DNA from: Chara braunii
Lineage: Eukaryota; Streptophyta; Charophyceae; Charales; Characeae
Direction of reading: 5' to 3'
Assembly (NCBI GenBank): GCA_003427395.1
Contig: BFEA01000013.1
Span: 6,733,284 to 6,786,729, forward strand
Length of the DNA: 53,446 nucleotides
Of this stretch, positions 40,287-53,184 are shown one piece after another. Position 1 is the stretch's first letter. Each line of letters opens with the position of its first letter. The position numbers were made by a program, and so were the translations under genes. The notes below the pieces were generated by a model. That model made no database searches and was not told where the DNA came from. It worked only from the letters and a program-made list of their open reading frames with translations.

Positions 40287-41843
40287 ATGGAAGAAGAGAA
40301 TGTCGATAGAGGTGCAAGATCCCCCCCTCCAGGTCCTGAGCTTACTGGGGAAGACAATGATCGTCTAAAGGAATTAGTAAGGTTGTATTATATCGAGGGC
40401 ATTACGCCAATCGATATAGACCATGGGTAATGACAGTGGAGGGCGGAGAGGTTCGGTTCAAAGTCAATGTGGCGCTTGATCAAGCCAAAATCAATTGGCT
40501 GAAAGAGCACACAGTGACTTTCATCTTCAGAGGAAGTGCGAGGCTCCTCCCAAGAAATGTCAAGGATGATATAGTACGGGCCTATAAAGACAAGAAGATG
40601 GCAGAAGGAAGCTTCGATGCACAGACGTTTCATAGAGGAAGAGTTAAGGTAGAGTCGCCCAACGTTGTATCGTACGTAGCGAAATCACCGAAAATTGCCA
40701 GATGGTTGGTTGCGAAAGGCCATGATGAATTCGCAATTGGCAATACTTCGTACATCTTTGACTTTAAACCATGGCTGACCAAAGCACAATTGAGGCAGCA
40801 GAGAGTGTACGAGGATGAACAACAATTCTGGGTGATTGTCGTTCAAGTCCCGTTGGATGCCTTTCTTTTCCTTGAAGCGCAAGTTCGACGCGCAATCGGA
40901 CCAGTCCTGCGAACGTATCCTCCACAACAAGACCGAATGAAACCTGCTTTAGTCAACATCAAATTCGACCTGGATCTTGCATCAAGAGTCAATCTGAAGG
41001 ACAAAATTTGCATCGACACCTCAGAGGGAGACTCACTTGCAGTCAAACTTGCTTCCTCTTCGACATCACACTGTAGAAGATGCAGAGCTTTCTTCCATAC
41101 AGAGACCGAATGCAGAAGGAATCCAAGACAGCAGAACCAAGAGCCAACCACAAGTTCAACAAACAATCAAGCACAAAGCGGAATCCAACAACGCGGGACT
41201 AATCAAGAATACCCAGGCCCATTGGGCCCGGCGGCTCAAGCTACTCCAAGCATTAGTGTAGCAGCATCTCAAGCAGGTACCTCTCAAGTACCAATTACAG
41301 CAGGGTACATGCAACACATGAACTCTATCTTTTCTCCGAACTTGCCGACAGTTCCTAGTTTATTGCAGATGCCCGGAATGTTTCCGCAAGGAAATATCCC
41401 GTGGAGTACATCGTCAGCTTTTCCATGGACCATGCAATAACTGTGGAATGCCAGGCACAACCCAACCGTCGGCCTTTTCTCCTTATCAGGGTACTCCGGC
41501 TATGGGAGTAGCCTTCACAACACATGTGGAGGTGGTACCTACCACGTCCGCCCAGGCTGCAGCGTCAGTTGGTACAGTCCCAGCAGTGAGTACAACCGTG
41601 ACTAGGACAACTGATTTACCCAGCCCAACACATACCAGAGCAGAATCAAGCATGCCGCGGGGGACAACAGGAAAACAAAGGAGATTATCCTTTGAAGGAA
41701 GTTTTGCGACAGGTGGTAATATCATTGGTGAATCGTCAGAAACTTCGTCACAAGGCTCCGATGGCAACACAGTGATTGACATACCTGGGACTAAGACATC
41801 AAGGCGAAGGCAACCTATAGCTTTGGTGAAAGCACAGCTGTAG
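40287..41843 (+). pseudogene. LINE ORF1 protein with zinc knuckle, two frameshifts
   Basis: RNA-binding ORF1-type protein of a plant-style non-LTR retrotransposon. ATG 40287 opens MEEENVDRGARSPPPGPEL, then a frameshift near 40425 leads to TVEGGEVRFKVNVALDQAK and a long open frame. A DUF4283-like region (RGRVKVESPNVVSYVAKS, YEDEQQFWVIVVQVPLDAF, AQVRRAIGPVLR) is followed by a knuckle CRRCRAFFHTETEC (C-x2-C-x4-H-x4-C) and a Gln/Pro/Ser/Thr-rich tail. A second frameshift near 41425 joins GMPGTTQPSAFSPYQ to the end at 41843. The family call rests on layout and motifs; both breaks look like ordinary decay. Confidence 0.75.
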
Positions 41844-41846
41844 AAC

Positions 41847-42239
41847 TTGGACTGTAAGATTTTGCCATTTTTCTGCGTAGCTGCTCGTAATGCCTATTGG
41901 ACGATTGGATTCCTGGGGCCTGACGACCATCTTGCTATGGTAAGTCTTTCGTCCCCAGACTCGCCTATGCCGACGACAATAGGTACAATCGTAAGATTCA
42001 CTATCCAAAACAAGTTTGCCTTCCGATTAATTATTGAAATCCTCATGGTACATATCTTCGTGGACCATCCTGATGAACAAGGACGAAAGATAATTTTTTT
42101 TATCCCTCTGTTGGATGTCCGATTCCATGTTGGTCAACTCAAACATCTTGAGCAGGAAGGGCTACGCCTTCTCCCGTTGGGATGGTTCGCTGACAAAAGG
42201 AAACAGGATTCTAGACGAATTCGTATCCCTCCTCTGTAG
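41847..42239 (+). CDS. Open frame between LINE ORF1 and ORF2, unknown
   Basis: 130 codons beginning 3 bases after the ORF1 stop: DCKILPFFCVAARNAYW, FVDHPDEQGRKIIFF, LDVRFHVGQLKHLEQEG. It sits where the ORF1-ORF2 spacer of the LINE would be. It might be a C-terminal extension of ORF1 or chance. No family was recognised. Confidence 0.3.
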   Translation: MDCKILPFFCVAARNAYWTIGFLGPDDHLAMVSLSSPDSPMPTTIGTIVRFTIQNKFAFRLIIEILMVHIFVDHPDEQGRKIIFFIPLLDVRFHVGQLKHLEQEGLRLLPLGWFADKRKQDSRRIRIPPL

Positions 42240-42394
42240 ACAGCGGAATGCTTGACGGAATTGGAAGAATGACTACCAAAGAATAAGAAACTTCTCTCAC
42301 CATTCTTACAGTCTTATTTATGTGCTGCGTGGACGTCGGATGAAACCCCCCCTTCCCCCGGAATCCAACAGGCGACGGGCACTGATAGGATTAT

Positions 42395-45300
42395 ATGAAC
42401 AAAGTCATATTTCTCAGCTGAAATCTTCGGGGAATATGTGATATCTCGAAGAAATTCAAGAAGGATAGGGTAAAATCTTGGATACACTCGGAGAAAATTC
42501 AGATCGCATGTCTTCAGGAAACAAAGTTAAATGAAGAAAGGATTAATTCGATCGGAAATTGGTGGGATGGTCCACAAATTTGGTCCCCCACATAGGCAGG
42601 GTAGGGATCTTAATCCGTCGTAACCTGAATGCCGAAATTGTGGATTACTACGCTGACCTGTGGGGCCGGTGGGCGTGGGTTAAAATACTAATTGAAGACC
42701 AATATTGGGTGGTGGCCACTGTGTATGCACCCACTGACTCAAGATTGCTTGTTCGTTTTTTTAAGATTTGAAATATATTATTCCTGATAGTGATAACTTG
42801 ATTATATATGGTGATTGGAATGTTTCCCTAGATGTGTCGAATTCTACCCAAGCTTCAGACTGCCCTCGAGACAAGTTGGTGCTGACAAATATAATGAACT
42901 CCCTGAAATTGATTGACCCCTTCCGCTTAACTCACCCCGATAGTGATGGTTTTACATGGTTCTCGAATTTGAAAGAAAATGTCGGGATTGTAAGCAGAAG
43001 GTTAAATTATTTCTTAACGTCTTCAAATCTTTGGAGTCCGATAGGTGAAAGTTTCGTAAAACGTCTGTGCATTTAGACCCAACATCAGATCATAAGCCAA
43101 TAACGATGACCTTGGTGACGTCTCCGTTAACAAGAGGCAAAGGGATGTTTCGCCTCAACACCCTGAACTTGCAGGAGGAAGGCCTCTGTAAATGGATAGA
43201 AACTTATTAGTCCAGCTGGAAGGATACCCGTCAGATGTATGCATCAACCTTTGAATGGTAGGAAGTAGGGTCACGTATTTTCTCAAACTTACTGTCTGTC
43301 TTCTCAAAAATAATGGCTGCAAACCGAAAAAATCAAGAAACAGCTCTGAAGCGAAAAATTGAATATGCGGAACTTAGAATCACCCAACACCCTGTTTCTA
43401 ATTTAGTGTGGGAAAAATAAAAGATAAAACTAATGACTGAATGAGACAATCTACAGAAGAAGAATTCAGAAGTGTAGTCGGAAAGACTTCAGATTAAAGG
43501 AATAATTGTCTACAATAGAATGACGAAGGAGTCCTTTCAGAGATTACTCCCTCGCTGTTCGACAATCCCAGTGAGAGAACTTGATCATCCGTTTGATAAT
43601 TTGGCACCTAAAGCCAAAACTACTAGGGACCTCTGCAGCTATGCGTCCTTATATTACCACGATATTCTAACATCTAGACTGCAGGGAGCAAACGTTGTAG
43701 ACAATCTAGACCAAGATAATCCCCAGTGGGTTAACACAGAGGTCAGACTATCAAATGCTGGTAAACTTGACTTGGACCGGCCTATCACGATGGAGGAAGT
43801 CTATTCTGCACTAAGAACAATGTCAAAAGGTAAGTCCCTTGGAGACGACGACCTCCCTATGGAACTCTATCTAACTATCTGGGACTCGGTGGGAGAAAGC
43901 CTTGTAGAAACATATAATGATATTCTGACCGGAGGAAAGCTCTCTGCCAGCATGCGCAGAGGCATCATTTTTATCCTCGTTAAGAAAGGCGAGAGGTCTG
44001 AAATTCATAATTGGAGACCCATTTCGGTATTAAACGTTTTCTATAAACTCCTCTCCAAAGTGCTTGCAAGAAGATTGGAAAAATATTTACCAAGTCTAGT
44101 ACATCCTGATCAGGCTGCGTTTATCCAAGGAAGATCGATATTTACCAACATAGTAACGGCAGTAGAAACCTTGGAAATCATTCATAATGAAGACCTCAAC
44201 TTCGCTGTACTCCTCTTAGATCTTGAAAAAGCGTATGATCGTGTCAACTGGTCATTTGTCATGACCACACTAAAGGTAATGAGATTTGGCCAGGTGTTCT
44301 GCACCTGGGTTAGGGCTATGTACCCCACGGCGACAACAACTGTAATAGTTAACGGATATCTGTCCAGAGAATTCTCACTCACACGGTCACAAAGACAAGG
44401 TTGTCCATTAGCCCACATTCATTTTGCTATTCAGATGGAAGGGCTGCTGAACAATATACGTGCGAACACACAGATCAGGGGCTTCCCAGTGGGCTCTAAT
44501 CATTATAAGACTAAAGCGCTAGCTGATGATCTGTTTGTCGTAACGAAAAATACACCACAGTCCCTGGGAGCCTTGAAAAGTTGCCTAGAGGACTACTCAG
44601 AGCTCTCAAACGCAGCAGTGAGCTGGCATAAATCGGTGTTTTTTCTGGCAGTGTCATTTGCAATGTCAGTCCAATGGGGCATGCGTAGGATAAGTGAGGA
44701 CCAATCTGAGCGATTTCTTGGAATCCAAATCTCCCTGCTGTCATGCACAGGAGACCAAGACAACCTGCTATTACAGAAACTGCTTCATAAAGTAACCACG
44801 TGGGGAAACGCACCTCACCTGTCATTATTCGGTAGGAGTATGGTTATTAACGATGCCCTGTTCTCATTGCTGTGGTTTGTGGGCATGGTGAGAGGATTTG
44901 GAAAACAGTTACTTAACTTAGTAAAGGGTCGGACAACAAAATTCATGTGGAAACCCCATGCAGGAGACAAAGATTATTTTTTATCTAAAGTGGCTTGGGA
45001 AATGCTGTGTTTGCCCCGAGAACAGGGAGGTCTGGGAATTCTGGATCCTAAGAAGCAAAACAATGCTATGTTAGTCAACTGGCTAATAAAGGCTATATCA
45101 GAATACCCAGAACCCCAATGGGTTATATTAGCTGAGCATGTCCTGTCACAAGAATGGAATCTAGCACGACAGTCAGATGTTTGAACCTGCTTAATGATGT
45201 ACTCATACCAACGCAGATTTGTTAAGTTCCCATTTTGGAAATCAATTATAACAGCATGGAAAGTCCTACGGTCGGATGCCTGGATAGAACCTGTGACAAA

Positions 45301-46629
45301 GTCAGAGGTCCTGTGCCAACCTCTTTTTGAAAATCTCTACATCAGAACAAGTTTTGGTGACTGGTTCAAAGCGGACACAACAACAGGAAGTTTCGGTCGA
45401 AAATGGATTGAAAAAGGTATCGTTCGAATTGGGGATCTATGGGATGAAACAACAGGTCTGTGGGTAGATGATCAAGAATTGCGAGGGGGTTTGGGCCAAA
45501 TTCGCAATATGGAAGAAAAAAAACTTTCTCTTATTAATACGATTTCCCAGAATTGGAAGGATTTGCTGGACTTCACTACCACCAACCCCCCGAGGACGTG
45601 GTATATGGCGAACCAGCCTCAAAAAGTACATCAGATATGGAAACTGACATACACCCGAATGAAAAACGCATTTTCCAGGGGTGGTCAATTGTGGATAACT
45701 ACCTGCAATCGAACAGTACACTTCAAGAGACACAAGAAGAATCGGTATCTGAGATCCAATCAACGATTGGCACAACGTTCACGCAAATCCGGGTCATTGA
45801 ATCAGTGGCAAGCGACGACTCTGTTACAACAGCCTTATTTGCTAATGGGGAGCCCCTCAGACGGTTAAAGTTGGATTCAACAAAGTGGGAGTGGCGAGCA
45901 ATGAACTATGGAGGTGAAAGCCTATGCTTATATTACACACAGAAGATAGGGTACCAATTGTCGGCCCCCTCTCGAGACCCTCTGATAACACCAAGGTCTA
46001 AGTGGCAATCTCTATTGACGACCGAACCAGAGAGAATAAACTCCGACCTCAAGAAATGTTGGAAACAGCTGAAAAATATACCAAACCAAAGACAAGCAGC
46101 CATACTGTGGCTACTGTCAATGGTTGCCACCCCATCAGCCGTATGGCTAGTAGAGCATGGAATGAAGATTAAGATGGCATGTCAGCGATGCCAATGGGCA
46201 TTCGAGTCAACAGTACATCTGTGGTGGGACTGCCTAACATCGACACAAATCAAGAAGTGGTGGACCAGTAAGTGGAGTCAACTATCAGATGCAGTTGTAC
46301 CATGGGATAAGATCTGGACCTTGCTAGGGGGAGTACCAGACGGAATACCATTGATAGAAGGTTGGGGCTATGTGGCCCAAGTCTCAAGGGCAGTAATCTG
46401 TGCAACGATATGGCAAAGCAGGAATGACCGAGTGTTTAAAGATGAAGACTGGACAAACCAACAAATACGAGCTACAATTTAACAAGGCATCAGACAGGCA
46501 GTGTTAGCAGACTGGAGAAGAAAGGTAACGAAGGCAGACAGGACAACAAGAGGGATCGTTTGGTTCAAGAAGACATGGTGCTGCAATGGCACTTTGCCTC
46601 CATCTCAGAGGAAGGCAAGTTGGTACTGA
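42395..46629 (+). pseudogene. LINE ORF2: endonuclease, reverse transcriptase, zf-RVT
   Basis: About 1,410 codons from ATG 42395. The APE-type endonuclease shows FLS-stop-NLRGI (TGA where Trp is expected), CLQETKL, YAPTDS, GDWN and PTSDHKP (the catalytic SDH), with several frameshifts and stops to 43440. RT is one open frame at 43520-45184: WRPISVLNVFYKLLSKVLA, AAFIQGRSIFTNIV, LDLEKAYDRVNW, SQRQGCPLAH and ALADDLFVVT (the catalytic ADD is present, preceded by Leu instead of Phe/Tyr), then GGLGI. The C-terminal part continues with a frameshift near 45600 to the zinc domain CQRCQWAFESTVHLWWDC and a stop-interrupted end (TAA at 46480-46482, final stop 46627-46629). The element nicks DNA and copies its RNA at the nick; this copy is dead. 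Confidence 0.88.
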
Positions 46630-49019
46630 AGGAGTGGCTATATGTTTAAATCTGTCAGAAGGAACAACCTATCCGCTCTGTTGATGGTTGGGGCGCAGTG
46701 GACAGGCAGAGGGTTTTCGAGGAAGGAGGGAGCGAGGGATGAAACAAGTACTCGGTATCTCAAGTGGAGTTACCCACCACCGCTTTAGGTGGTATGTAGT
46801 CAGAGAGGATTTTAGTTGGTGAGGTAGAGGGAGATAATTAGGGTTTAAAGTGAAGTACGAAACTAGTAGAATAGAAGTAGAATGCCTTGGTTGGAGTAGG
46901 AATGGGGTAGTTCATTGGTGAAGGAAGTTAGAATAGGGGGGAGGTGGGTTTTGTGGGTGGTTAGTGTGTTTTTCTTTCTCTTTTGTCGACTTGTGTGCCT
47001 TTGTAGGCCTTGGTGGCATTGGTGGTATTGATGCTTTTGGTTGTTTTCTTTTTTTTTCTTTTCCCTTTTTTTTTCCAAGGTTGTGGAATTTCAGGACAAC
47101 GGTCTAAATTTGGCCATTCTATTCCGAGAAGGATTTTCCCAACGCCTAAAGCAAAATTGGGTAATGCTCCCAGACCTCTTTCTTTTTTTCTCTTCCAGGT
47201 TGTCACGAACCAATTTCTGTCCCGCGCGACTTTCTGCACAAAGACAATGAGGGGTCCTAAGTTGGCAAGGTTGGGCCAATTACGGGAGATTGGGATGGAT
47301 GAGAAATTGCATTGGTGTCCTCGCTTCCTCGTCCTTTTGCATCGGTTCCTTTTAGATGACTAGGTTCGGCCCCGGGCAGGTCCCGGGATGATCGATTGGT
47401 TGATTGGCTGTGTGAATGGCGCACCGCTGCGCGCGATTAAGGGATGTTGACGTCGCTTCTTTTGTTTCGGTTTTCGGATTTTAGGCACGGAAATCGCACG
47501 GGAATTTTGCTTCGTTCTTTTTGAATTTTCTTTTTGAATCTTTTTTCAACTCTTTTCAAATCCTGATGGCTCTCGGAATTTCGGACTTTCTTTTCAGAGT
47601 TTGTGTTTTTTGCTTTTCCGCATTAAATAAGAATTTTGCAATTAGGATTTTCTTTTGCCACACGACGTTTTTTGCTTACGCGCTTCTTTGTGCGGCTGCA
47701 ATGGAACTCTGATTAGTCGGCGCTTTTAATCGTGTGTGTAACTGTAATTTTGGGCGGACGCCATTGTAACTGTATCTTTCTTCTTAGACTTCGTCTTTCC
47801 CACTTTCGCTTTCTTCTTGCTGGTCTAGCAGCCCGCGGGCTGCATGATCGGATCGATGCGTGGAGAGAGGCTGCATCCCCCACGCCGCGGTCTGGCCATG
47901 CAGAACGTAGGTGCTTTCTCCCTTGATCTCTTTCGAAGTCCTTGCAGTTCCGTGTTCTTCTCGCATGCATGCACGCTACAAATTTCGGCTTCGTGATTAG
48001 ATAGCTCTTTTAACCAGCTAGTGGGAACTCAGGGTCGCGCGATCAGTGAGGGTCGACTCACGAGCGAAGTAAGAGGTGAGTGAAGTGGGAGTCGGGTGAC
48101 CCGACGAGCTGGTGCCGAACGCGCGGATTTGACGCGCGCCACGACGGACTGTGGGTGCGGGCGAACCTGACGGGTGCGGGAGGACTAAGCGGGGTGACGA
48201 CTTCATGGGTTGGTGCGTGACGACGAACTGTCCGCATCGGAGAGAGAGAGAGAGGAAGAGGGAGTTGAGGTTGATGAACGTGGATTTGCAGCTTTCTTTG
48301 TCTTGTCTCCCTCTCTGCTTTTGTATATAAATTTTGATCTCAGCTCAGGGCGATTTGCCCGATTTTCTTTGTTTTTTCGGAATCTTGATTTGGTTCTGGC
48401 CCACACTCGTTTTTGCAATTTCGATCCCGGTTATTGTGTGTTATGTTGAATGAATGGATGAATGGATGTTATGTCTACTTGCTTTTCCTTGTACCTAATC
48501 TTTGCTTTTGCTTGTCGTTTTGATTCACTAATGAGCATAGTAGGAAAGTTCACGTGATCCTCACTATTGATGTTTGTCCTCTTTTGATCTACCATTGTTG
48601 CTGCGAATGAGTGGTAGCAGCTTGCGTATTCAGGAGTGTTTGCATGAGATGATTCGGTAGTTGTTTGTCCAAAAATAAGCAAATACCTCGCGGGGATGCG
48701 TATAAGCGCGATCTGATCTGCGCACTTCCACGTGCCCACGCGCGTCGATTCGTAACCACCCGCGCATGACAAGGCTAACGATCGCAGGGATATTGACTGA
48801 TTGGATGTGTTCGGTGACCATTCTGGATCTGCAAGGAAGCCATCATCCCGTGTGAAGACGTGTACGCGCAATCCAGTTCGCGCAGTCTACACGTACTCAC
48901 ACGCGGTGATCACAATCGTCGAATATCGGGACCGACACGAAATTTCTGAACGCCGAGCTCAAAAATTCCCCAGCCGTGCGGCCACGCGCTAAGGAATTTT
49001 GCGGCTTCACAATGACAAG
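46630..49019. other. LINE 3' end and anonymous sequence
   Basis: The LINE 3' untranslated region probably runs to about 46960; no poly(A) or other tail was recognised. T-rich runs lie at 47045-47075 and T-rich sequence at 47510-47600. A (GA)n run is at 48239-48256. TTCCA(A/G)GGTTGTGG plus TTGGGTAATG(G/C)TCCCA at 47077-47175 resembles 39080-39145, a weak dispersed similarity. No gene or RNA feature supported. Confidence 0.35.
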
Positions 49020-49172
49020 ATGACGGACTCGAGGGACTCAGACTCGTCGTGGGACCCGGAGTACTTCACCCCTTGGATTGAAGAGTGCCTCCAACGGAGG
49101 TTCCCCTGCTTAACCGAGAATCGACTGTGTCCTAATGAGTTCCATTGTGCCACAACCAGCGATCCATGATGC
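49020..49172 (+). CDS. Small acidic ORF, unknown
   Basis: 50 codons: MTDSRDSDSSWDPEYF, TPWIEECLQRRFPCL, ending ATTSDP. It lies about 400 bases upstream of the LTR-like block of element D. Nothing else supports it; it could be chance. Acidic Trp/Tyr-containing composition faintly recalls the tail of the ORF at 25636-26211, but I do not claim homology. Confidence 0.2.
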
Positions 49173-49589
49173 CCTGATTTCCCCACTTCGGACTACACAC
49201 ACTACTCTATTTCCCTCGGTTTCGTCGTTATCTCCACTAACTTCCCTCCTTCCGTCTTCTTCTCCCGTATCATCAACTCACGGTCGTCCCGTGGAACGCC
49301 ATAGCCCCATACTAGCCCCACACGACCTGTGAAAATTGTCGGCGGTGCGGCAACGAAAGAGCCCCGAAAACCCGAAGATCTAACCCGAACGTGCGACGAC
49401 CGGTGCCACGTGGCGACATCCGACGGCCTGACTCATCAGAATCACTCACACCCCGGATGGACCTTTCGTTGAACCGTCGTCCTCAAAACAGACGGTTCGA
49501 ACGACCTTGAATGACCCGCGCATGCCATCTGCCTTATGACCGGAAGTGGTCCGCCCTCTCAACCAAATTGCACTCGTGCCCACGAAAAA

Positions 49590-49731
49590 CTCGGCCACAG
49601 GAGATCCCAGTTCTGACCTGGGACTCCACCCCCACTTTCCCAAAAATCCTTGGCACACCCTTTTCGCACTTCCAGGCCCATCTCCTACTCCGAACAGGAA
49701 GTCGCGCTGGGCGTGAGGTTGGTATCGGATC
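49590..49731 (+). other. Likely 5' LTR end and primer-binding site, family B copy D
   Basis: 49590-49719 aligns with the minus-strand block 37440-37307. TGGTATCGGATC (49720-49731) follows directly and resembles the initiator Met-tRNA primer site. Gag starts about 50 bases later at 49780. The LTR left end was not identified. Confidence 0.55.
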
Positions 49732-49779
49732 CCGACACGTGGTCGGGTTGTAGGATTAACCACACGATAATTAAACGAT

Positions 49780-52700
49780 ATGGCTAACCGAGGGCGACCT
49801 CGACCCCGGAACGAGCATAGACGTGACCCCGTCATCACTAGAAGTAGATCGGCTAATCGACGGGCCACCAACATGAAAGTTAATCCACAGAATCCGAATC
49901 CGCAGCAGAATGTCAATCAGCAACAAAATCCTAATCAACCCGTACCACGAGCACGGGCTCCCATGACTCCACCTGATCTCAATCTATTTGACCCTGCACA
50001 TCATCTGGCTGGAGCATGGCTAGTCACGCTCCGGGCGCAGCTGTATGACGATAATGAAGCTCAGGTAAACATTCCCGCCCGATTAGGAGGGGACGCTCAT
50101 CATTGGTTTAGTACCTATGTATGGGGGGATCTCTCGACTTTCGAGCGAGATTTTTTAAATTGATTTAACTATGTCCATCCAGAGCAAGCGCTCTTCATGA
50201 TCAAGGACCGAGTTAAAAAACCTCTCGAGTCCATTGCAAAATATCGAAACCGGTTCTACCGAATGTTTGTGAAAACTGAGCAGGGCGAGCAAGTAGGGAG
50301 ATATCTGTTTATCGATGGACTTCGCAACCGAACGATAAGAGCGAAACTACGAAAACAGTTATCCCCCATCAATCACACGCTCCAACAGATTATGGCAGCT
50401 GCAGAGGAAATGGAATGGAAGTTCGTGGTGAGCTTCCTAGAAGGAGAAGACTATCCTAGGGAAGGAGACTCGTCCAAACTTGCTAGGGCAAACGCTGAGC
50501 TGGCAGCGTTGCAAAATAAGTTTGAAAACATGGGGGTCGTGTCAGGCCCTGTTACCTATCTCGAACAGATAGCCCCTAAACGACCGGCCCCGAGTGTGAT
50601 CACGAGCGTCCCTGTTCCTGTGATGCCAGCACCTGTAATGACCGCACCCCCGCCACCGATTGAGAACCCTGCAAGGTCGAATGAATCGACCGCCATTTTG
50701 AAACTTACCAAAACGCTAATTAGCCTAATCCAGGAAAGCAAAAAGGAGCAATGAGAGCATAATGCTCGGTTGGAGACTATGGTGCAGGATATGCGACCCA
50801 TCGCAGTACGCGCCGCCCCGATCCAACAAGGACTGGCTCCGGCACACGTTCTCGGAGGAGCCGCGAGCAATCTGAACATCTGTTACGCATGCCATCAACC
50901 TGGGCATCTAGCTCGAGATTGTCCCCATCGACCCCGACAACCGAGGGTCGGGGTCGCTCCAATGGCAGCGGCTCCCGTCACTAACGAACTCATTCCGTTA
51001 GCTACCACGAAAGAAGCTGCCGAACTCATTCCGTTGGATCAATATGTATCGCTTGGATATCCAGGGCTAGGAATGATTGGAACGATCAGACCTGCGCCAG
51101 GACAGAAAGAGGTGGCGGAGTGGCGACCTTCTCCAAGAGAGATGGAGTCGGGAGGACCCATCTTCGTCACTGGTGAGATCGATGTTTTGAACATCGTCTG
51201 AGCATTGGACCATTGGATTCCTCTTCCAATCGGTCATCTGCTTTCTATATCAGAACAGGCTAACGAACGAATGTTGCAACACTGCAAAGCCAATCGGAAA
51301 CGAGTCGCTCTTGCCTGAACAACGAACACGAAAGCGAAAGGATCCACACCGGATGAAAATGCTGCAGGCGCTTCCGATCCCATACACATAGGGCTGATAC
51401 AGAAAGATGACCACTTCCTGCGGATTAAACCCATCCTATGGAAATCCGCGGAATGTGACATTGAGGTTTGGGGAATTCCATACAATGCTATCATTGATTC
51501 AGGAGCTGCTGTTTTGGCTATCTCGCTACGAGTAGTTGAAAGAGCAGGGAGAAAGAACGATCTGATCATGCTCACTGAAAAAGATCAGCTCGTCTCAGCG
51601 GACGAAGAAAAGATCGAAACGGTCGAACGAATGACTAATGTTGCCTTTCGATTAGGGAAAGTGCACGCTTTGGGCGATGTCGTGGTCCTGGATGTTAATA
51701 CCGACGATGTTTTTTTGGGTCTTCCCGCCCTTAGAGCGCTGCGAGCCAATCTGGATTTTGAAAGACGATCGATTATCCTCCGAAACACAGGAGGAAAACC
51801 CTACGTAGTGCCGATGAGACTGACTCTGCGAACCACGACTAATGTAGCCACACGAGTGTCCTCTGTGATGACAGGGGCTCTCCGCGTGATTACCTGGGTC
51901 AACGGGCAGACATCCGAGGACGCAGAAAGTAGTGACGACGATGACGGTCCCGTAATTTTGGAAATGGTACGAGAACGTATTTATTACCCCGTGCAGCGAA
52001 CGAACGACAAAGTCCCGAGCAAAACTAACCAAGATTTACAGAGAACACAGACGATGATTATGGGAGAACCTCTCGTACAGATTTTGAGGATGGTCGACTC
52101 TTTGGTACCCCCTCAAACCCTGTACGAAGGGATCTCCCCTCTCCTCGCCCGATATAATGACAAAAGACACTACTGCGATATCACAGATCTCCCGAAGTCC
52201 CTGTTGACACCCGCAAAAGAAGTTCGATTGTTACGATTGGGGGCAGAGATCAACTCTTTGGAACCCCCTGAGCGCCTCGAAAGTGGACTCGGGATCAAGA
52301 TCGCAACCAAACATGTGTTGTGGCAAGACATTCGAGACGGGGTCACACCGGAAGAACACGTGGCCATCCGAGAATAGGATGCACAGATGATGGCCACGGT
52401 GTTTTCCTGGCGATCGGATAACTCGTTTATCTCTGCGCCCCCGCCGGAGAACATTAAGCGGACAAACACCAAATACATCGATGTAAGAATATGGGGTAAG
52501 CCCTACGAGTTGCACGTGCCCCAATACATGCCTGATGAGATCCATCACTTGATCCCGGACATTCTGAAAGAATATAAAGACGCGATTAGTGTGACAGACA
52601 CAGATATTGGGCTGTCGCTAGTCATACAACACGAGATTCAGACAGGAAATCATTCCCCAATTCACTGCAAACCGTATAGATATTCGCTGATGGAACGAAA

Positions 52701-53030
52701 AAAGGCTCTCGAACGGATTCGAGAATTCGAAGCAAGAGATGGATTGAACCCGCCACCGGACCTTGGTCATTCCCAGTAGTATTGGTACCAAAAAAGAATG
52801 GATCGATTCGCATATGCATCGATTATCGCAAGTTCAATGACATCACGATCAAAGATGTGTATCTCCTTCCCCGGATTGATGATTTGATGGATGCAATTGG
52901 GTGTGCTAATTATTTCAGTAAGTTTGATATCCGTCATGGCTTCCATCACATTCTGGTTAAGGAGGAAGATCGGCCAAAGACAACCTTTGTATTGTTTGAA
53001 GGCACGTGGCAATGGGTTCCTATGTGTCCG
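49780..53030 (+). pseudogene. Ty3 family B element D: gag-protease-RT in one frame, truncated
   Basis: A single reading frame runs from ATG 49780 through gag (TRSRSANRRATNMKV, DPAHHLAGAWLVTLRAQLYD, FLEGEDYPREGDSS), an intact CCHC knuckle (CYACHQPGHLARDC, 50884-50925), a linker, and retropepsin (AIIDSGAAVLAISLRVVERA) to the pre-RT region. It is broken by TGA at 50161, 50752, 51199 and 51316 and TAG at 52375. A one-base deletion near 52737 precedes RT (PWSFPVVLVPKKNGSIRICI, SKFDIRHGFHHILVKEEDRP). Homology to the family ends near 53017, before the YxDD motif, so RNase H and integrase are absent. Gag, protease and RT in one frame, with no frameshift site, is the apparent family layout. Confidence 0.88.
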
Positions 53031-53039
53031 AAATCGGAT

Positions 53040-53130
53040 TCAACGGGGGTTTTGAGTTGAGCAGTTCAACTCCCGTTCAACTCCCGTTTCAACTCCACGT
53101 TGAACCGAGTTGAACGTGGTACAACTTGGC
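53040..53130. repeat. Cluster of GTTCAACTC motifs in both orientations
   Basis: GAGTTGAGCAGTTCAACTC, GTTCAACTCCCG, TTTCAACTCC, TTGAACCGAGTTGAACGTGG follow one another just after the RT homology of element D ends. This could be the terminal region of an element inserted into RT. Confidence 0.5.
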
Positions 53131-53184
53131 CCGCGGATTTTTTTTTTTTGCAGGCAAAACATAAGTGAAAACAAAAACAAAAAC

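Noticed and set aside
13934-52377. Reassigned genetic code (TAA/TAG/TGA read as Gln, Glu or Arg), because many stops fall at such residues
   Set aside because: Stops stand at Gln, Glu, Arg, Gly and probably Trp positions, and frameshifts and deletions accompany them. Several are CGA to TGA between copies, and intact ORFs end normally at all three stops. Pseudogene decay explains this better.
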